Positions 1-12,534 of a stretch of 64,000 nucleotides of DNA are shown here, piece after piece. The stretch is from Polytrichum commune (Eukaryota; Streptophyta; Polytrichopsida; Polytrichales; Polytrichaceae), in the NCBI GenBank assembly GCA_950295325.1, contig OX485809.1, positions 11,098,001 through 11,162,000 of the forward strand. Reading direction: 5' to 3'. Position numbers and translations under genes: made by a program. The notes under the pieces are model-generated. The model was not told where the DNA came from, did not search any database, and saw nothing but the letters and a program-made list of their open reading frames with translations. How positions within the stretch are numbered: the stretch's first letter is position 1; every line of letters begins with the position of its first letter.

Positions 1-984
1 TGAATCATAGAAATGCTTAAAGTCATGAAACCCATTCGACCCTTACCAGGTTGATAGGGGGTGCAAGTTGGGATGTGGATTTGTGATTGAGAGCATGTGC
101 AAGTTAGGTGTAGCGATGCAACAACATGGTCTTCACAAAGTAGTCATGTGGCCCCAAGTTTTGCACAAAGTGATTCCCCTCAGCATACACAATTGTACTT
201 GATGTCGTCACTTCACATCTTCCAATCTTGTAGTTATAACAGTGATGAGTTCACATATGCATGTTCACATATTCACTTAAAGCTTCAATGTTGTATGGAG
301 TATGATATGTATTTCTAATGCCAATTTTGCAAGTACAAGTACTGGGTGAGCACAAGTTGTGTGGTCAACAATATAACAAGTATAAGTTTAAATTGGTTAA
401 CTCACCCACCACCCTCCAGCTTGAAATCTTAAACATTGTATAAAATTTGTTGTGTAGTGCTTATATTGACTATACGACCTTGTATATATGGGTGGAACCC
501 ATAGTAGGTGGTCGGGAACACAATAATCAAGATTTTTCTAGTCAATTCAAGCACCCACTTTGCACTAGACCACATGATATAATAGATTTCCAACCCGCTA
601 TAAACTGGGGCTACGACCACTTAAATCAAGCAACATTGTGTAAAATATTCAATTGTGTACCAAGTGCCTATTTCTAAATTGTTGGCAATTTGGTGGCTAG
701 TAATTTTTCACACATCACGAATTCTAACAAGACAAAAAAAACGTTATGGAGGTGTTAACCGATTAAGGGATGGTTGTCGTATGTAAAGGGACCAAAAGTA
801 GGTGTTAAGAATAAGTCCATGGCAAAGTAGAGCCTTGTTATTCCAATGATACTTCTGAATAGTGTGATAACAAAGTTATACTATGTTCATTAATAGTACT
901 AATGATCATGAATGCAGCTCATTTGTATTAGAGAAAAAAAGGCAATGTTTAATACTTCCTGGGGGGGGACCACTGCTCAGGAAG
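1..984. other. No gene seen
   Basis: AT-rich sequence with only short ORFs of no recognisable composition. I see no transposon end, repeat or RNA gene that I can support here. Confidence 0.5.
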
Positions 985-1100
985 AACCGGTGGTTAGTTC
1001 GATGAACCGGTTGAGTTTGAGAAATAACCGGTTGAAGTTCAAGACTGCAGGAAAACTACCGATCATGTTAAAGGAACCTATAGAACATATATCTCAAAGG
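985..1100 (+). repeat. Dispersed AACCGGTT-containing repeat
   Basis: Two exact AACCGGTT palindromes (1005 and 1026) lie in a stretch that recurs at about 47276-47400, with the same order: a palindrome, then GAGAAATAACC, then GTTGAAGTTCAAGACT. The two copies differ by scattered substitutions, so this is an interspersed repeat and not a gene. Its element class is unknown. Confidence 0.6.
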
Positions 1101-1297
1101 AATAAAGCAGCAATACTAGAAGATTTTTGACATGTACCCGGTTAGATTTAGAATCACTAGGATCTTGACCAACTATGCTCAAAAATTTCCTAGACGCATC
1201 TTCAAAAGAGGTTGGACTACGTCTTCACTTTTTAATAACTACACTACACTCAATCGTGAACACAAATGGAAGGACCTATGTATCTAGTTAAGAAATC

Positions 1298-1425
1298 AAC
1301 AAACATGCACTTCCAATAACCACAACTAAATCACGGGAGGTCTGATTTTTTATCTAGTTTTGCAAATGTTTCATCGTAGGTTTGTTAATGCACCACGAGT
1401 TTTGTTGTGTAAACCTAATCAGTAG
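1298..1425 (+). repeat. Dispersed repeat, copy also at 62228-62345
   Basis: The segment aligns by eye with 62228-62345 on the same strand, sharing blocks such as CAATAACCA and TTTTGTTGTGTAA. A short reverse-strand match lies near 32455-32505. No ends or target duplication are visible. Confidence 0.5.
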
Positions 1426-1748
1426 AAGTTGGAAAACATGAAAAATAAACCAAATCACACCCATGTACCTTAAATGGTACAAGTTCGGTGCATAACAACC
1501 GGTTCAACATGATATTGTGAATCACTTACTACTACCATGGAGAGATTTCCATGGAGTGATTTCCACATTCATCAATAGCAATAATTATCTTTAGGTTTTT
1601 CTATGTGCCATATGTTTCTTGGTTGACAGCCACTCAGACTTACTACATGGTGCTATAACATTTTGTTGAGAACATTGATTTGTTTCAGCCAATGTTGATA
1701 TTTTATATTATCTATTTGTGTTGCACTCATAAAAAACCACATATTGAG

Positions 1749-1772
1749 ATATATATATATATATATATATAT
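1749..1772. repeat. (AT)n microsatellite
   Basis: Uninterrupted alternating AT of about 24 bases. The following sequence holds a small imperfect hairpin (about 1788-1829). Confidence 0.9.
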
Positions 1773-1787
1773 GCACATCTCCAAATG

Positions 1788-1829
1788 GTAATCCACACTA
1801 ATTATATATTTTAGTGTAGGTTACCATCA
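1788..1829. repeat. Short imperfect hairpin
   Basis: A roughly 15-base arm beginning GGTAATCCACACTAA faces its complement with two mismatches across an AT-rich loop. No target duplication is evident, so this is a stem only and is not assigned to an element. Confidence 0.45.
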
Positions 1830-2570
1830 TGGTACACATGTTATCATGTTGAATATCATTTCTTCTTTTTTCAGACACATTGGGTAATTTTTTGGAAATG
1901 TCAATACGTTTCGACATAAAAATGCCAAAATTTTCTAGCCAAGATTTTTTTACGAGGGAATCCAATACCAAAGAAATTCCATAACCAAGTGATCTTATAA
2001 ATCCAAAGCCAATTTTGGGGTTCAAAAAGTTTGCACTAGGGGTTGGATCCAACTTTATCACTTTCCCACCAAATCTCGACAATCCTACCCAAGAAAATAG
2101 TCCTCCCTCAGTTGAGAAACATGCCAATCACGATTGCAAAAAAATTGGTCATTTTGAAACCCAACGTCCTTGGCTTTGGACCCTAATAACCATATTCAAG
2201 AACATGTGTAAGCACATTGATATCCCAAGTGGTGAGGGAGGACTAATAGTGTGTGTGGGAAATTCGTGAAGATGATACTAAATTTCTTCATGTTATGAAA
2301 TTAGTGCCACCAAAAGATCTAGGAAGCAATGTTCAACTCAACATTATTCACTAAAAGCACATGCACTAATCATTGACAAGCATGTGTTTGCATATAATTT
2401 TTTAGTCACTCTACAAGCACCTTAGAGCACATTTTATTTTTATTTTTATTTTTATTTTGAAATGTATGATAATTGAGCATGTATTCACGAATTTAGCACC
2501 AGTTGGTCAAATATCTAACCCTCACCGATTTTAAGACTTGGAAAAAAAATAATGCATTTATGCGGAATTA

Positions 2571-3070
2571 GGGCCACTTCACACACGAGACTGTGACCAT
2601 TACACTTCAAGCACTCTCATTGGTGGAAAAGGTGGAGCTTGTCCAGGTTCGCTTCACACTATGCTTGAGGGACCAACAGAGTATGTGAATGCAAGATGGA
2701 TGTCAAGTCTGCATGGATTCCTACATGGCATCGAATGGATCATGTTTCATGGTCACTTGGACTATTTTCAAAGAAACACCTCTCGCAGGTAGGTAGGCCT
2801 ACCACAAAACCGGGAGACCAAGGCACTCCGAATTCTCACAACCATTGATTTACTCTATTTTATCATATGTGAGGACCCACATGAATAAAAATCCATTGAA
2901 AAAGCATTTGGTTGAGGACCCGGTCATATATGACTTCACACTACACTTGAGGCCCGTGACCACACTACATGATTTTGGAGGTGTGTTGGGACGGCCTTTA
3001 ATTTGGACACTTTCTTTTGGGCTCTCACAATTTCATGATCACGGCTCTTGGCTCGTGTGTGAAATGGCCC
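2571..3070 (+). mobile_element. Tourist-like MITE, GGGCCACTTCACACACGAG family
   Basis: A 500-bp non-coding element. Its left end GGGCCACTTCACACACGAG is matched in inverted form at the right end (CTCGTGTGTGAAATGGCCC). It is flanked on both sides by TTA (2568-2570 and 3071-3073). A 3-bp T-A target duplication and G-rich TIR are features of PIF/Harbinger (Tourist) elements. Family members in this window are 23025-23508 (inverted), 27702-28129, 32800-33303 and partial copies near 25386, 44343 and 49265. It encodes no transposase; the 103-aa ORF inside is incidental. Confidence 0.8.
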
Positions 3071-3857
3071 TTAATAATTTTTTAGTCCCACACGCACAAA
3101 TTGGGATAAATAGTGTAGAACGTACAGAATCTACTATTTATGTTGTGCTTGTTTAAAATAGAGTAATGCATGAAAAGTTACAACGCCAGCTGATGTAATA
3201 AATCTGAACAGGAAAGTGGTCACTTTTTGCCTAGAAAGTGTACCCACTAAATAGCGAGCTTGACCGTATTTTCACTTTCTAGATAAGCAGAGGTGTTGGG
3301 AACTAGACTAAATTAAGTTGAGAATATCTAGTCAGCAATGGCACACAGAAGATTTTTAATGTTTCAATAGAATCTAGGGAAGGGACTCGGCAACTTCTTC
3401 CAGCAATTTTTTTTCTTTCCTTGCGGTAGAAAAGTGTCAGGTCTTAACGACGCACTTTAACACTTGTATGGCATCAAGAAATTAAAGCAATACTTTTATA
3501 TGCTTCTTTGGTAAAAAGCTCGTGCTTTATAAGTGACTTGAACTCACAGCCCTTTTGCTCATCAAAGTCATATTATATATTGCGCACCAAAAACCTCAAT
3601 CATCAGTGAATCTGAAATCAATTTTAGACTCCAGGAAGCCAAAAGGCTAAGTTGATGGGACTTCATAAAATGCCACTTAAGTACATTAGTAGGCGTTCCC
3701 AAGCGTCAGAAATTCGGCAAACGTCATATTTCATTCAACAAAAATAATCTGAAGTGGTATATTTATAACCTGGATGTTTAGATTTCTTATTAGTTGATTT
3801 TCAAAGACCCAAATCAGTGCCATATCGAGACATATCTGAGATGAATTTATAAGCACA
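3071..3857. other. No gene; partial LINE-like similarity
   Basis: No coding region recognised. Around 3524-3660 the sequence resembles 5039-5170, the start of the LINE remnant (shared GACTTGAACTCAC and a following AAAAGG block). This suggests a fragment of the same repeat lies on this side of the 3860-5016 element. Confidence 0.4.
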
Positions 3858-3859
3858 TA

Positions 3860-5016
3860 CCGTACGTTAAGGGCAGCTTCGGCACAAAATAACTCTAAAA
3901 ATAGGCGCCGAAAATTTTGGAAAATTATTGACACTTTTTGCCGAATATAAAATTAATTAATTTTCAAAACTGCCGAAAAGTAAGAAATTTTAACTTCTCA
4001 CTAGAATTTTACTTACACTGGAAGCATATATGAATTCTGAAGGAGAGAAGGTGCTCCTTTTGTAATCAAGCTCACTTACATTAGTCCACAAAGAATATGG
4101 GTTAAGAAGTAGCAAGACTCTAAGTGAGGCTTTTCAAATGTGTTGTACACAAATTTTTGGAGCCCAATTGAGCATAGAAGATGAAGTTTTATAGAATTTT
4201 GTCCAACTAACAAAAGTTGAGAAATCAAGTAATCTTCCACCTCCAACAAGTTTTGTGTCAAAATAAGTCTTTATGCGAAAGATATGGACAAAACATTGCA
4301 GCCGTGTAAAGATCAAAAAATTAAAATGCGTTCATAACAGTTTTTCAGAGCTCATTTGTGCATAGAAGATCAACATTTTTGGAATTTTGTTGCTTTAAGA
4401 AAAGTTTGTAAATCAAGTAATCTTCCACCTCCAACAAGTTTTGTGTCAAAATAAGTCTTTATGCGAAAGATATGGACAAAACATTGCAGCCGTGTAAAGA
4501 TCAAAAAATTAAAATGCGTTCATAACAGTTTTTCGGAGCTCATTTGTGCATAGAAGATCAACTTTTTTAGAATTTTGTTGCTTTAAGAAAAGTTTAGAAA
4601 TCAAGTAATCTTTCACCTCCAACAAATTTTATGTCATTTGAAGACTCTATGCAAAAGTTATGCGTGTTATAAAAATGAAGTCTAACTAGGTGCTTCACCT
4701 CAAACTTTACATATCCCATATGCATTGTTGAACACAACTCCACTCTACTTGTATAAAGCACAGAACATTCTCAACTCTTCACAAAATCGTGAAAGATTTA
4801 TATCTTTTGTAAAACTCTTCACACAAATTGTGAAATCGTGAATGAACATCCTTGTTTACTGTTAGATAATAACTTCTTGGATGTATGCCGAAATTGCATT
4901 ATTAAACTATTTAAAATGTTGAAATTTTTAGTAATTTTTTTTTGCCGCCGAACACTGTTTTTTTACTTTTAACAATTATTCAGCAAGAGAGCGCCGAAGC
5001 TGCCCTTAACGTACGG
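3860..5016. mobile_element. TIR DNA element with TA flanks
   Basis: The left end CCGTACGTTAAGGGCAGCTT (3860 on) continues as a 24-base repeat ending GGC at 3883, and is found as a perfect inverted copy at 4993-5016. TA lies immediately outside each end (3858-3859 and 5017-5018), consistent with a 2-bp TA target duplication. The body is 1157 bp, has no credible transposase and contains GCCGAA motifs near both ends plus a 188-bp tandem repeat. The superfamily is uncertain. If the TTA inside the TIR were the true target site, the outer 9-11 bases would instead be flanking palindrome. Confidence 0.65.
4138..4680 (+). repeat. 188-bp tandem repeat inside the TA-flanked element
   Basis: The anchor CAAGTAATCTT starts at 4226, 4414 and 4602, giving an exact 188-base period over nearly three units. 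The first is truncated at its left and the last diverges at its right. Units 1 and 2 are almost identical. The repeat is confined to the 3860-5016 element. Confidence 0.85.
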
Positions 5017-5113
5017 TAGTTATATGGCTAGATCATGATCTTGACAGACTTAACTTATAGCTGACTTGAACTCACGGCCCTTTTTCTCTTCAAAATTATA
5101 ATATCATGCACCA

Positions 5114-5434
5114 ATGAATGACATGAGATTGATTTTGAAGTATGGGAAGTCAAAAAGGATATTGGGACTGAAAGTACATCAAGATGGTTCTAAACCAGTT
5201 AATTCTCTAGAGTGGCGGAGTGTGGTAGCCTCCGTGAGTGGTGGCACTCCTTTTGGCCTGAAGCTTGGGTTACAAGATGTTGACCAATTTTGGGTGGACA
5301 GGATCAAGGCCCAACTCAAATATTGGAGCTTCATGCACATGTTGTTTGCCAACATAATGCTCATTGTGAATCAGGTGTTGATGTCATCCCTTTGGTATTT
5401 CATTGTGGTTTGGTTGGCTCGAAGAAAGTATTGA
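5114..5434 (+). pseudogene. LINE reverse transcriptase C-terminal fragment
   Basis: A 106-aa open segment contains FWVDRIKAQLKYW followed by LANIMLIVNQVL.S.LWYF. This matches the usual LINE region just after the RT fingers/palm, where a Trp, a small-residue GR-like turn, an Ile-rich helix and a WYF-type motif follow one another. The YXDD catalytic motif and upstream endonuclease are not present here. Downstream frames continue the similarity with stops. I infer a dead fragment. Confidence 0.6.
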
Positions 5435-6539
5435 GGAAGATTAAACTACCTCTTGTCAGGGTCTGAGAACATTGCAAGAGCACGGGTGAGTTGGGATGTC
5501 TATGCAATTCCCGAAGAAAGTTGGAGGGCTTAGTTTACTTCCCCACATGATGCGATGTGTGTACTCATGAGAAAATGGATCATTCAAGCACTTTTGCTTG
5601 GGCAGTCGAATTTGCAAACCTTGCTAAGGTACCATATCAAGCAATTGCAACCCTCTTATCATGGTTCATGGGATAATTTTTTCCTCAGGTTGTTCCCTCC
5701 AAAAAAATGATCAAAGGTGGGTCAAAATTTTGGTGTCATATTGCTCAATTGTGGAAGGTGATGGCATGCATGGGTGACCCTTTTCCATCTTGCGCGGAGG
5801 AGGACATTATACAACTTAACCTTTGGTGGCAAAGTGAATACTGAAAGTTGTACTTCAACATTACCATGGACATGGATTTTGTACTATATAGTAAAGGATT
5901 GAGACAATTCCGTGATGTTTCAAATCTAGAGAGGAATGAATTTCTAGAATGGGAGGAAGCGTGGATCGAATATTCCCTTGCATATGTTTATCATCACTTT
6001 TGGGTCAAATTATTGGAACACTAAGGTCGTTCCATGATGGGATGCTCAACCAATAGGGAGCGCATCCACTTCATAGGATAGGGGTGTTTTGTGCAAACAT
6101 CGAGAGGACAAGATGTTGAATGGGTAGTTATTGCAGGCTACTTTAAGGAATTTGGCTTCAAGCTAGTCCATTTTACTGTTAAGTTTATGGGTATTTCCCT
6201 AAATTCACTGTTGAGTTGCAATATTTTACCCTTAATGAAGTTAAACCATACGCTAAGCATGCGGATCCCCCCACAACTTTCCCAAGTTGGATGACACAAG
6301 TTAAGATGGACAAACTTTCATGCAGCAATGCTCAAACCCAATTCAATCTACTCTTTCGTAAATTGAATCAATTATTCTTTGACCCGGCAAGGTGGTGGTG
6401 GCTTGAGAATACTCCTTTCGTGGAATATTCAGCCAAACTTGGGAGGTACTGGATCACTACCCAAGAGACTCTTAAGAATCCAATTTCGGAACGGAACGGA
6501 ATTCTTCCCTCTACCTCTCCAAATTAGAGAATCATTTGG

Positions 6540-7190
6540 TATAAACAAAGGCTCAGAAGGAGGCGGCTTTCCTTTGGTTGGTCATTCATAAAGCAATGGC
6601 AACGAACGAATGTTTGGGCCGAATCTCAATCGAGATTGATAAGAGTTGCCCTCATTTGTAGCTCACTAGTGGTGGAGTCTATGGAGCACATGTTCTTTAG
6701 TTGCCCGCTGGCTCAACAAGTGTGGCACTATGCGGCTCACATCATTTGACAACTCCTTACTAAATGAGGTAACCATAGCCTTTGGAAATATTTTCCAATG
6801 ATATAGTGCCTCTTTAATCAACCTCTTAACAAATCATTGAAACCTTCTAGGTGTATTTGGTTCTTCTTGAGGAGCGGCCTTCCATGGATTATTTGGTGAC
6901 AACGAAATGATTTAATTCTTAATGCTCTTCAATGAGCAGTGGGGAAAATACACCAAGTTGTGTGGGACTCCTTACTTGACTATGGTAGACTTGAATGGCA
7001 ACGGACCTTCATGGGTTTGAAAAAAACACACCAGATGTTGCTTATGAGGACAATCTTAAAGAATTTAACAATGTTTGGTGTCACAATGGTCTTATTGTTA
7101 TGCACAACAATTTACTGGTTACGTAGAAAGTCAAGCCCCGGATGGCCATCATTTCTTAAGTCCCTTTGTTTGCTTTTTTTTCGCTCAAGG
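6540..7190 (+). pseudogene. LINE zf-RVT and C-terminal tail remnant
   Basis: In broken frames the sequence reads MEHMFFSCPLAQQVWHYAAH, the H-x5-C-P half of a zf-RVT zinc-binding domain. It is followed by a W-WQRND-like segment and VVWDSLLDYGRLEWQRTF, the conserved LINE C-terminal tail. Several frameshifts separate these pieces. The related tail in the LINE at 18420-20567 supports the assignment. Confidence 0.6.
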
Positions 7191-7245
7191 TAGTTGTAAT
7201 TTTCTTTTTGCACTTTCAATTTGTGCAAAAAAAGAAATAGAAAAA

Positions 7246-8208
7246 TAATCCACATACCTTATGGTATGCCACATTAGTTATCAATAATGTAGGTTAATAA
7301 GTATATCTAATGTAGCTACATAACATTAAGTAGCAATGCTAGGAGGGTACCCTTTGAGAACCAACAATATTACCTCAACAAGAGAAGAACTTGCCAAGAC
7401 AGGGTGAATGAATGGAGAATCAAATCAAATATAGTTTCTTCAAAAAGGTATCGAAGAGGTTTCCAATGCGGGTGTCGGGAAACTATTCTAAAAAGTACAA
7501 CTACCTTTTTGACCTCACCAAATTTTCCCGTCCCTTTATAACTATTTAAATTTGTTTAGATCATAATTTAGTCTATATTAGAACATTTACCACCATTTGG
7601 CATTAGTTTTGTCCTAGAAACCGACAAAATTAAAAATCATTTGCATTGAAAGTAACTACCCAAACAACAAAAATAAAAAAATAAAAAAATAGCCTAAGTA
7701 AAACTCAAAAGTAGCGCACCTTTGCTCTTGAAAGAGAAGGTCATTCCAAGCTTGTTACTTAATGTTATGTATATATATTATCTAGGTAAAAAAACCATAT
7801 TCTCAATAAGAAAAAGCTAAAGCAACATGTACCTCCAAATCGTAACCCACACTAATAGGACAAATGAGTGTAGGCCCATACTAACAAGCTACATATATAG
7901 GGGAGCAACTCCTCCTACGGTGACTTGATGATATAGATATGTTCTTTGCATATATACCTCCCTTGGGCCTCAATCCGTAAAGGTACATAAATATCCAAAG
8001 TCCAAGCCTATCGGGTGTGGTGCATATCGAAGACAACGGGGAGCCACCAAGTGGGTCAATCATGGTGGCCCTCTTTAAAGTCCAAAATTATTCATGGGGT
8101 CCACGGTGGACCCCTTGTCACTCCAAATATGTGGGGGCAAAGTTCCGCACGGGTTTTGGGGGCCCAGTTTCTTTTCATGTTATCCCAACTCAAATGATAC
8201 TACTTTTA
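7246..8208. other. No gene seen
   Basis: AT-rich sequence without recognisable coding or element ends. A CCACACTAATAG block near 7848 weakly resembles the hairpin at 1788-1829. Confidence 0.45.
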
Positions 8209-8329
8209 GGGTGAGTTTTCATGCATGCCACTCATCCACCATATTCTAGTGGAAATGTAGATCTCATCTGGTGGCATCGACATTCCCACTGGAGTCTGGT
8301 GGGTGAGCAACCTACATGGAAACTAACCC
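8209..8329. mobile_element. Short foldback MITE (GGGTGAGTTT family)
   Basis: A 121-bp foldback. The left arm starts GGGTGAGTTTTCATG and the right arm read in reverse starts GGGTTAGTTTCCATG. Both arms carry a CACCA and a CTAGTGG/CCAGTGG block. Flanks are TTA and TCA, an imperfect 3-bp duplication. Similar left ends occur at 59022 (after TAA) and 62814 (after TTA). Confidence 0.6.
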
Positions 8330-9650
8330 TCAGACTAGCTACCCAATAATTTTATCAAGCACCTCGGGTCCACCATGATGATGGACGTCATAGCTAGTAG
8401 TCTTCTCTGAGATGGTTTGATGTTGGAATTTACATCAAAGGTCTCGAAATTAGTTCGAAAGAAATGTACTCGAGGTGAATCAATCACAAACCTATGATGA
8501 TCAATTGTTTACTAAACTCACTTGCCTCGATAATGGTGTATATGACATATGTAAGGTGAAGATGTGTCGTTTAGTATGGGGGTGAATATGGCACCTAACC
8601 ATGAGAGGATAAATATACAATTAAATTTTATATAGCATAGGTGTTTCTATTTACATCCCAAATGCATATGAAATCAAGTTAATATACCCGGTATTTTTTT
8701 ATTGGGGTTTAATTGGAATGATTTAGACACAAACTTGGAATGGACATGGTTTTATCACCCCCCCCCCCTTTAAAAAAGTGCCATAGTGATTCCGTATTAT
8801 AGAGAACCCTCATTGATGGGTGGCATGCAATTTCTTTTCATGGCAACTATCATGTAATAAATGTTGAATGTTATTGGAAGCAAGGATTTTGATGTGGATG
8901 TTGGAAATACATTATCCTTGAGAGTACAAACAAAGTCTTAGTCAATGCCCTTAAGAGCTATGATCATGAGGGTTTCTTGTGTTATAGCAACTCGAGCTTT
9001 ACATTCTTTAGTCATTGCATTGCTTTTTGCATGGATTAGTTTCCTTTTTCTTTTTCTTTTCCCCTTATAACATATGGTCATAATCTTGGAACTTTAGTAG
9101 AGCTTCAATGAGAACAATATACATACATGAACAAAGAGGTACAAATTGAGGGCAAGGGAGGAGATTTCGTTCATAACACCTACCAAACAAGGATAACAAA
9201 ATCTTGCTCACTATAAGTTTGTTGCATATTCATGTCAAATAAACCTCACCAAACTAATTTGAGGTCTCTTGTATCGATTGAAGTTTTATTGTATTATGAT
9301 TTCTATAACAATCCATGAACTCTACAACAATACTCAACAATTTCACACCCCCCCCCCCCCCCCTCCCCCTCCTCAACCCAAGGGAAGACCAAGGAAGGCC
9401 TCACGTAGGAAGAAGAGAAGAGGAGAGATTTACCAAGAGAGGGAGGGAGAGAGTTGTAATTGGGTTGCTAATTTTATGCACAACTTGCACTCAACTAAAG
9501 AATGAACATTAGCGGCCTTTCTAGAGGTGAGAGAAGGGAAGGATCTCTTGTTCCCATTTTAATTTTTCTTATCAATTAGAACAAGATTTTGCTGATTTGA
9601 TAGTTTGTAGTTTTTTTTAAACCCAAAAATATGGAAATAGATTTGGCACT
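8330..9650. other. No gene; long C tracts
   Basis: No coding region recognised. C homopolymers of about 11 (8758-8768) and about 16 (9348-9363) bases are the only clear features. The proline-rich short ORFs over the second tract are artefacts of it. Confidence 0.5.
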
Positions 9651-9765
9651 CCATAACAATGTTTTGTGGGATTGAGAGTATTTCACGGAATATCCCTGCA
9701 TATTCCCTCACATTCATATTGAATATTTTGTGGAATATTGTCAGTCCCACAAAACATTATTATGG
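9651..9765. repeat. 115-bp foldback
   Basis: Left arm CCATAACAATGTTTTGTGGG (9651 on) faces a right arm whose reverse complement starts CCATAATAATGTTTTGTGGG. Arms are about 43 bases with a few mismatches and a short loop. No target duplication was found, so it may be a tiny MITE or a decayed inverted repeat. Confidence 0.65.
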
Positions 9766-10303
9766 ATCTTAATAATGTTATACCCAACCCCCCCCCCCTT
9801 ACTAATAAAGTTTTATGGAGGTTGGGTTCTATTTTAGTTTTTTAAAAAAATGGTTATGTAAGTTGTCTCACTATGTTTGATCCCCCTCCCCTTTGGTAGG
9901 TACTTAAATTGTTGTTACCCATCCATAATAATGATAGTTCAAAATGAAATTCAATTGGCTACTAAAGAATTATGAAGTAGGGCAAGCATGCGGAGGCTTA
10001 GAGTTGTGTCCGTTCACTACCAAAAATATACGCTTATACCTCACTTTCTATAGAACCATGCTTCTAGATATAACCCACTAAATACTGCCACATGCTACTA
10101 GTTATTGTTAGTAGATATTGGTTATTGACATAGTGTCTACTCCATGCAAAGGGTGAAGTAGTCTTTACATCTAAAAGCCATTGTCCTTTAGGACGCAACC
10201 ATGGATGTTTTAACAAAGTTCTTCTATGCAGGCATCACATGATGATTAGCAACCATTAGACGTAGCCATAGCACCATCCATATTCAAAAGTTAGCAAATG
10301 AAG
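9766..10303. other. No gene seen
   Basis: Contains an 11-base C tract near 9788-9798. Nothing else can be assigned. Confidence 0.4.
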
Positions 10304-10863
10304 GGCCGAGATTATGGGAGTAGGCAAAACCCTCCCACCCCCATCCGTCACAGTGGTGAATGATTGATGGTGGGCAGTGAACGACACCGAGCGGTGTGGG
10401 AGTCTCTCATGGATTATGGTACAATTGAATGGAAGAAAACTTGCAACAAGAGTTTTCATAGTTATGGAGTTCCAAGTCCGAGATGACCCTAAACTACCGT
10501 ATGATAGTGGAAATGTACCCAAAACCGAATTGAGTGGTTGGTGGTTTGATTCCCGACCGTGAAATCGTCTCTCTACTGACGAAAAACTAGCTAGGTGGTT
10601 AAGTACCCTCCTCTGTTAACACTTATATATATGTATGTGTATATGTAACATAGTTATGGAGTCCATGGTCAACGTTCGGCAAAGCCATGTGCTAAGATTT
10701 TGGGATGGATTAAGCAAAACCCTCATGCTCCCCATCGGTCATGGTGGTAAAAGATCGACGGTAGGGAGCAATCCGACACCAAATGGTGTGGGAAAACCTC
10801 ATTGATTATGGTAGCATTGAATGGAAGAAGCCTTGCAACAAGAACTATCAGAGTTATGGAGGA
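10304..10863 (+). repeat. Two direct copies of a LINE-tail-like fragment
   Basis: Segments 10304-10462 and 10696-10863 are diverged direct repeats (shared GCAAAACCCTC, GTGTGGGA, GATTATGGTA and GAATGGAAGAA blocks). In one frame both read VWE(S/N)L(M/I)DYG.IEWKK, resembling the WDSLLDYGRLEW tail of the LINE at 5039-7245. They are probably decayed LINE 3' ends. No intact reading frame is present. Confidence 0.4.
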
Positions 10864-12534
10864 GGAGGAGGCCATTCATAACAAGGCGTGTCTGGAAAAG
10901 TGATCCACTAGTGCATTTAAGTGTTAAAATGTGTCGAAATGATGGGTCCATGTGATTGAGATTTGGTTTGTGGGGAGGAGGTTTAATGGCCACTGCGCTT
11001 ATTAATACGATAGCTTATTGAGCTGACATCAGCACTTACACGTGCATTATGTAATGGCACATCACGGCCCCTTTGTGAACCAACTTAAGTTTAGGTTTAA
11101 GGGGGTGTTTACATTTGTGATTGATTTTCATGACCTAAGATATACGTTACGGAGGTAACAAAGGAGATCTAGTAGCGGTTTGCACTCATGTATGTATGTG
11201 GACAAGTGGCTCAACAATCCACAAATAATTTATACCAATATGTGTAATTATTTCTTTTTTTCACAAATAGGTTGCCTCGTTACCCATGCAAATTATCTTG
11301 GGTCAAAACTGGATTATAGAAATTTATAACTTTGGTTCATTCATCCGTATAGCAATCGTAGTAATGTAACAATGGTTGTATTTTGTTATCATGATAGTAA
11401 GTACCCAAATTAGTGTGGAATACCGATATACTGACGTGGGGCATCCTAATTGCACATGTCAATGTAGGTGATAAGCATGTTCAACACATATTAGTTCAGG
11501 ACCCTTATCAAATTGTTGTGTGTCATGTGTCACTTATCACTTATGTTGGTTCATTCTACCGAATATACCTTCATTTGATACGTGCACTTAGATTATCCCA
11601 CACGAGTTTATTGATATCCAAGCTATTTTACATATTGATTGTCGCTTTAACAAAATATAGCAGTGATTTTGTTATTGTGGTTTCTATACGAATGGCTTAA
11701 CAAAGTCATAAGTGTTGATGATCTTGTTTTCACCCAAGATAACTTGCACATGTAAAGAGACAACCTATTCGGGAAGGCAACTTAATTGCACATGTATCAT
11801 TGTAGCTTACTCCTCTATGATGTATCCCAAGATGATTACACTAGACTGGTTTGGGGTATTTGATGCTTAGTTTGAATCAAATCTATTCCAAAGTGAAAGA
11901 AAATAATAAAAATCCAAACTCAAATGGTCATTGTGAGGCCAAACCCATCACCCTTAAGCGTCCTAGTCCGGGTGATGGCTTTGAGAATCACATGTATCTC
12001 CTACAACCTTGAACCATGTGCAAAGTAATTTTTATGTTCAAAGGAACACATATTGTTTCACTCATTGTGCTTTATTAATGTTAGCCTCTTGGCTTGTGGT
12101 AGAGTTGGCTTTCTCAAGAGTCCACCCGGCGGCTTTAGCCACACATGCCCTTAAGGACATCCCCCTCACTCTTTTAATCTTCACTTCCTTTTTCCTGCCA
12201 TTGCAAGAATCCTCCACATTCTCCATTGATTGTGCACGTGATTTATGATGACTTGAGAGTGTGCAAGTGTTAAGAAACACTTTACTCCATAGTCAATGTT
12301 AAATGCAATCACATGTGACTTCCACACACACATCGCCTATCCTATTGAGCTTAACACTTGTCTAGGAACTATTTTAATCTACAAATGGTCTCACACCCTC
12401 ATGGCTAGTTTAGTGGCACCACCTACTTAATCTTAACCTTAGCTCGCTAAACCAGCCAACCGGCGAATTAACCTATCGGTCCAAATCCGACCTATTTACC
12501 GGCAGTCCCTTGGTTAACCTGGAATCAACAACTA
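10864..12534. other. No gene seen
   Basis: ORFs of up to 95 aa show no motif I recognise and have no flanking gene structure. Confidence 0.4.

Larger units (their letters stand above)
5039..7245 (+). mobile_element. Decayed LINE (non-LTR retrotransposon), 3' part
   Basis: Interrupted plus-strand reading segments follow the order of the 3' half of a plant L1-like ORF2: end of the reverse transcriptase domain, linker, zinc-binding zf-RVT segment, then the W..RN..I tail. The A-rich end (7227-7245) is consistent with a LINE tail. Frames change repeatedly and stops are frequent, so this is a fossil. A second remnant of similar type lies at 18420-20567, and its tail motif WESLLDYGR matches this copy's WDSLLDYGR. 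No target duplication was found. Confidence 0.65.

Noticed and set aside
9269-9512. Proline-rich ORFs
   Set aside because: The proline run is the 16-base C homopolymer, and there is no conserved sequence around it.
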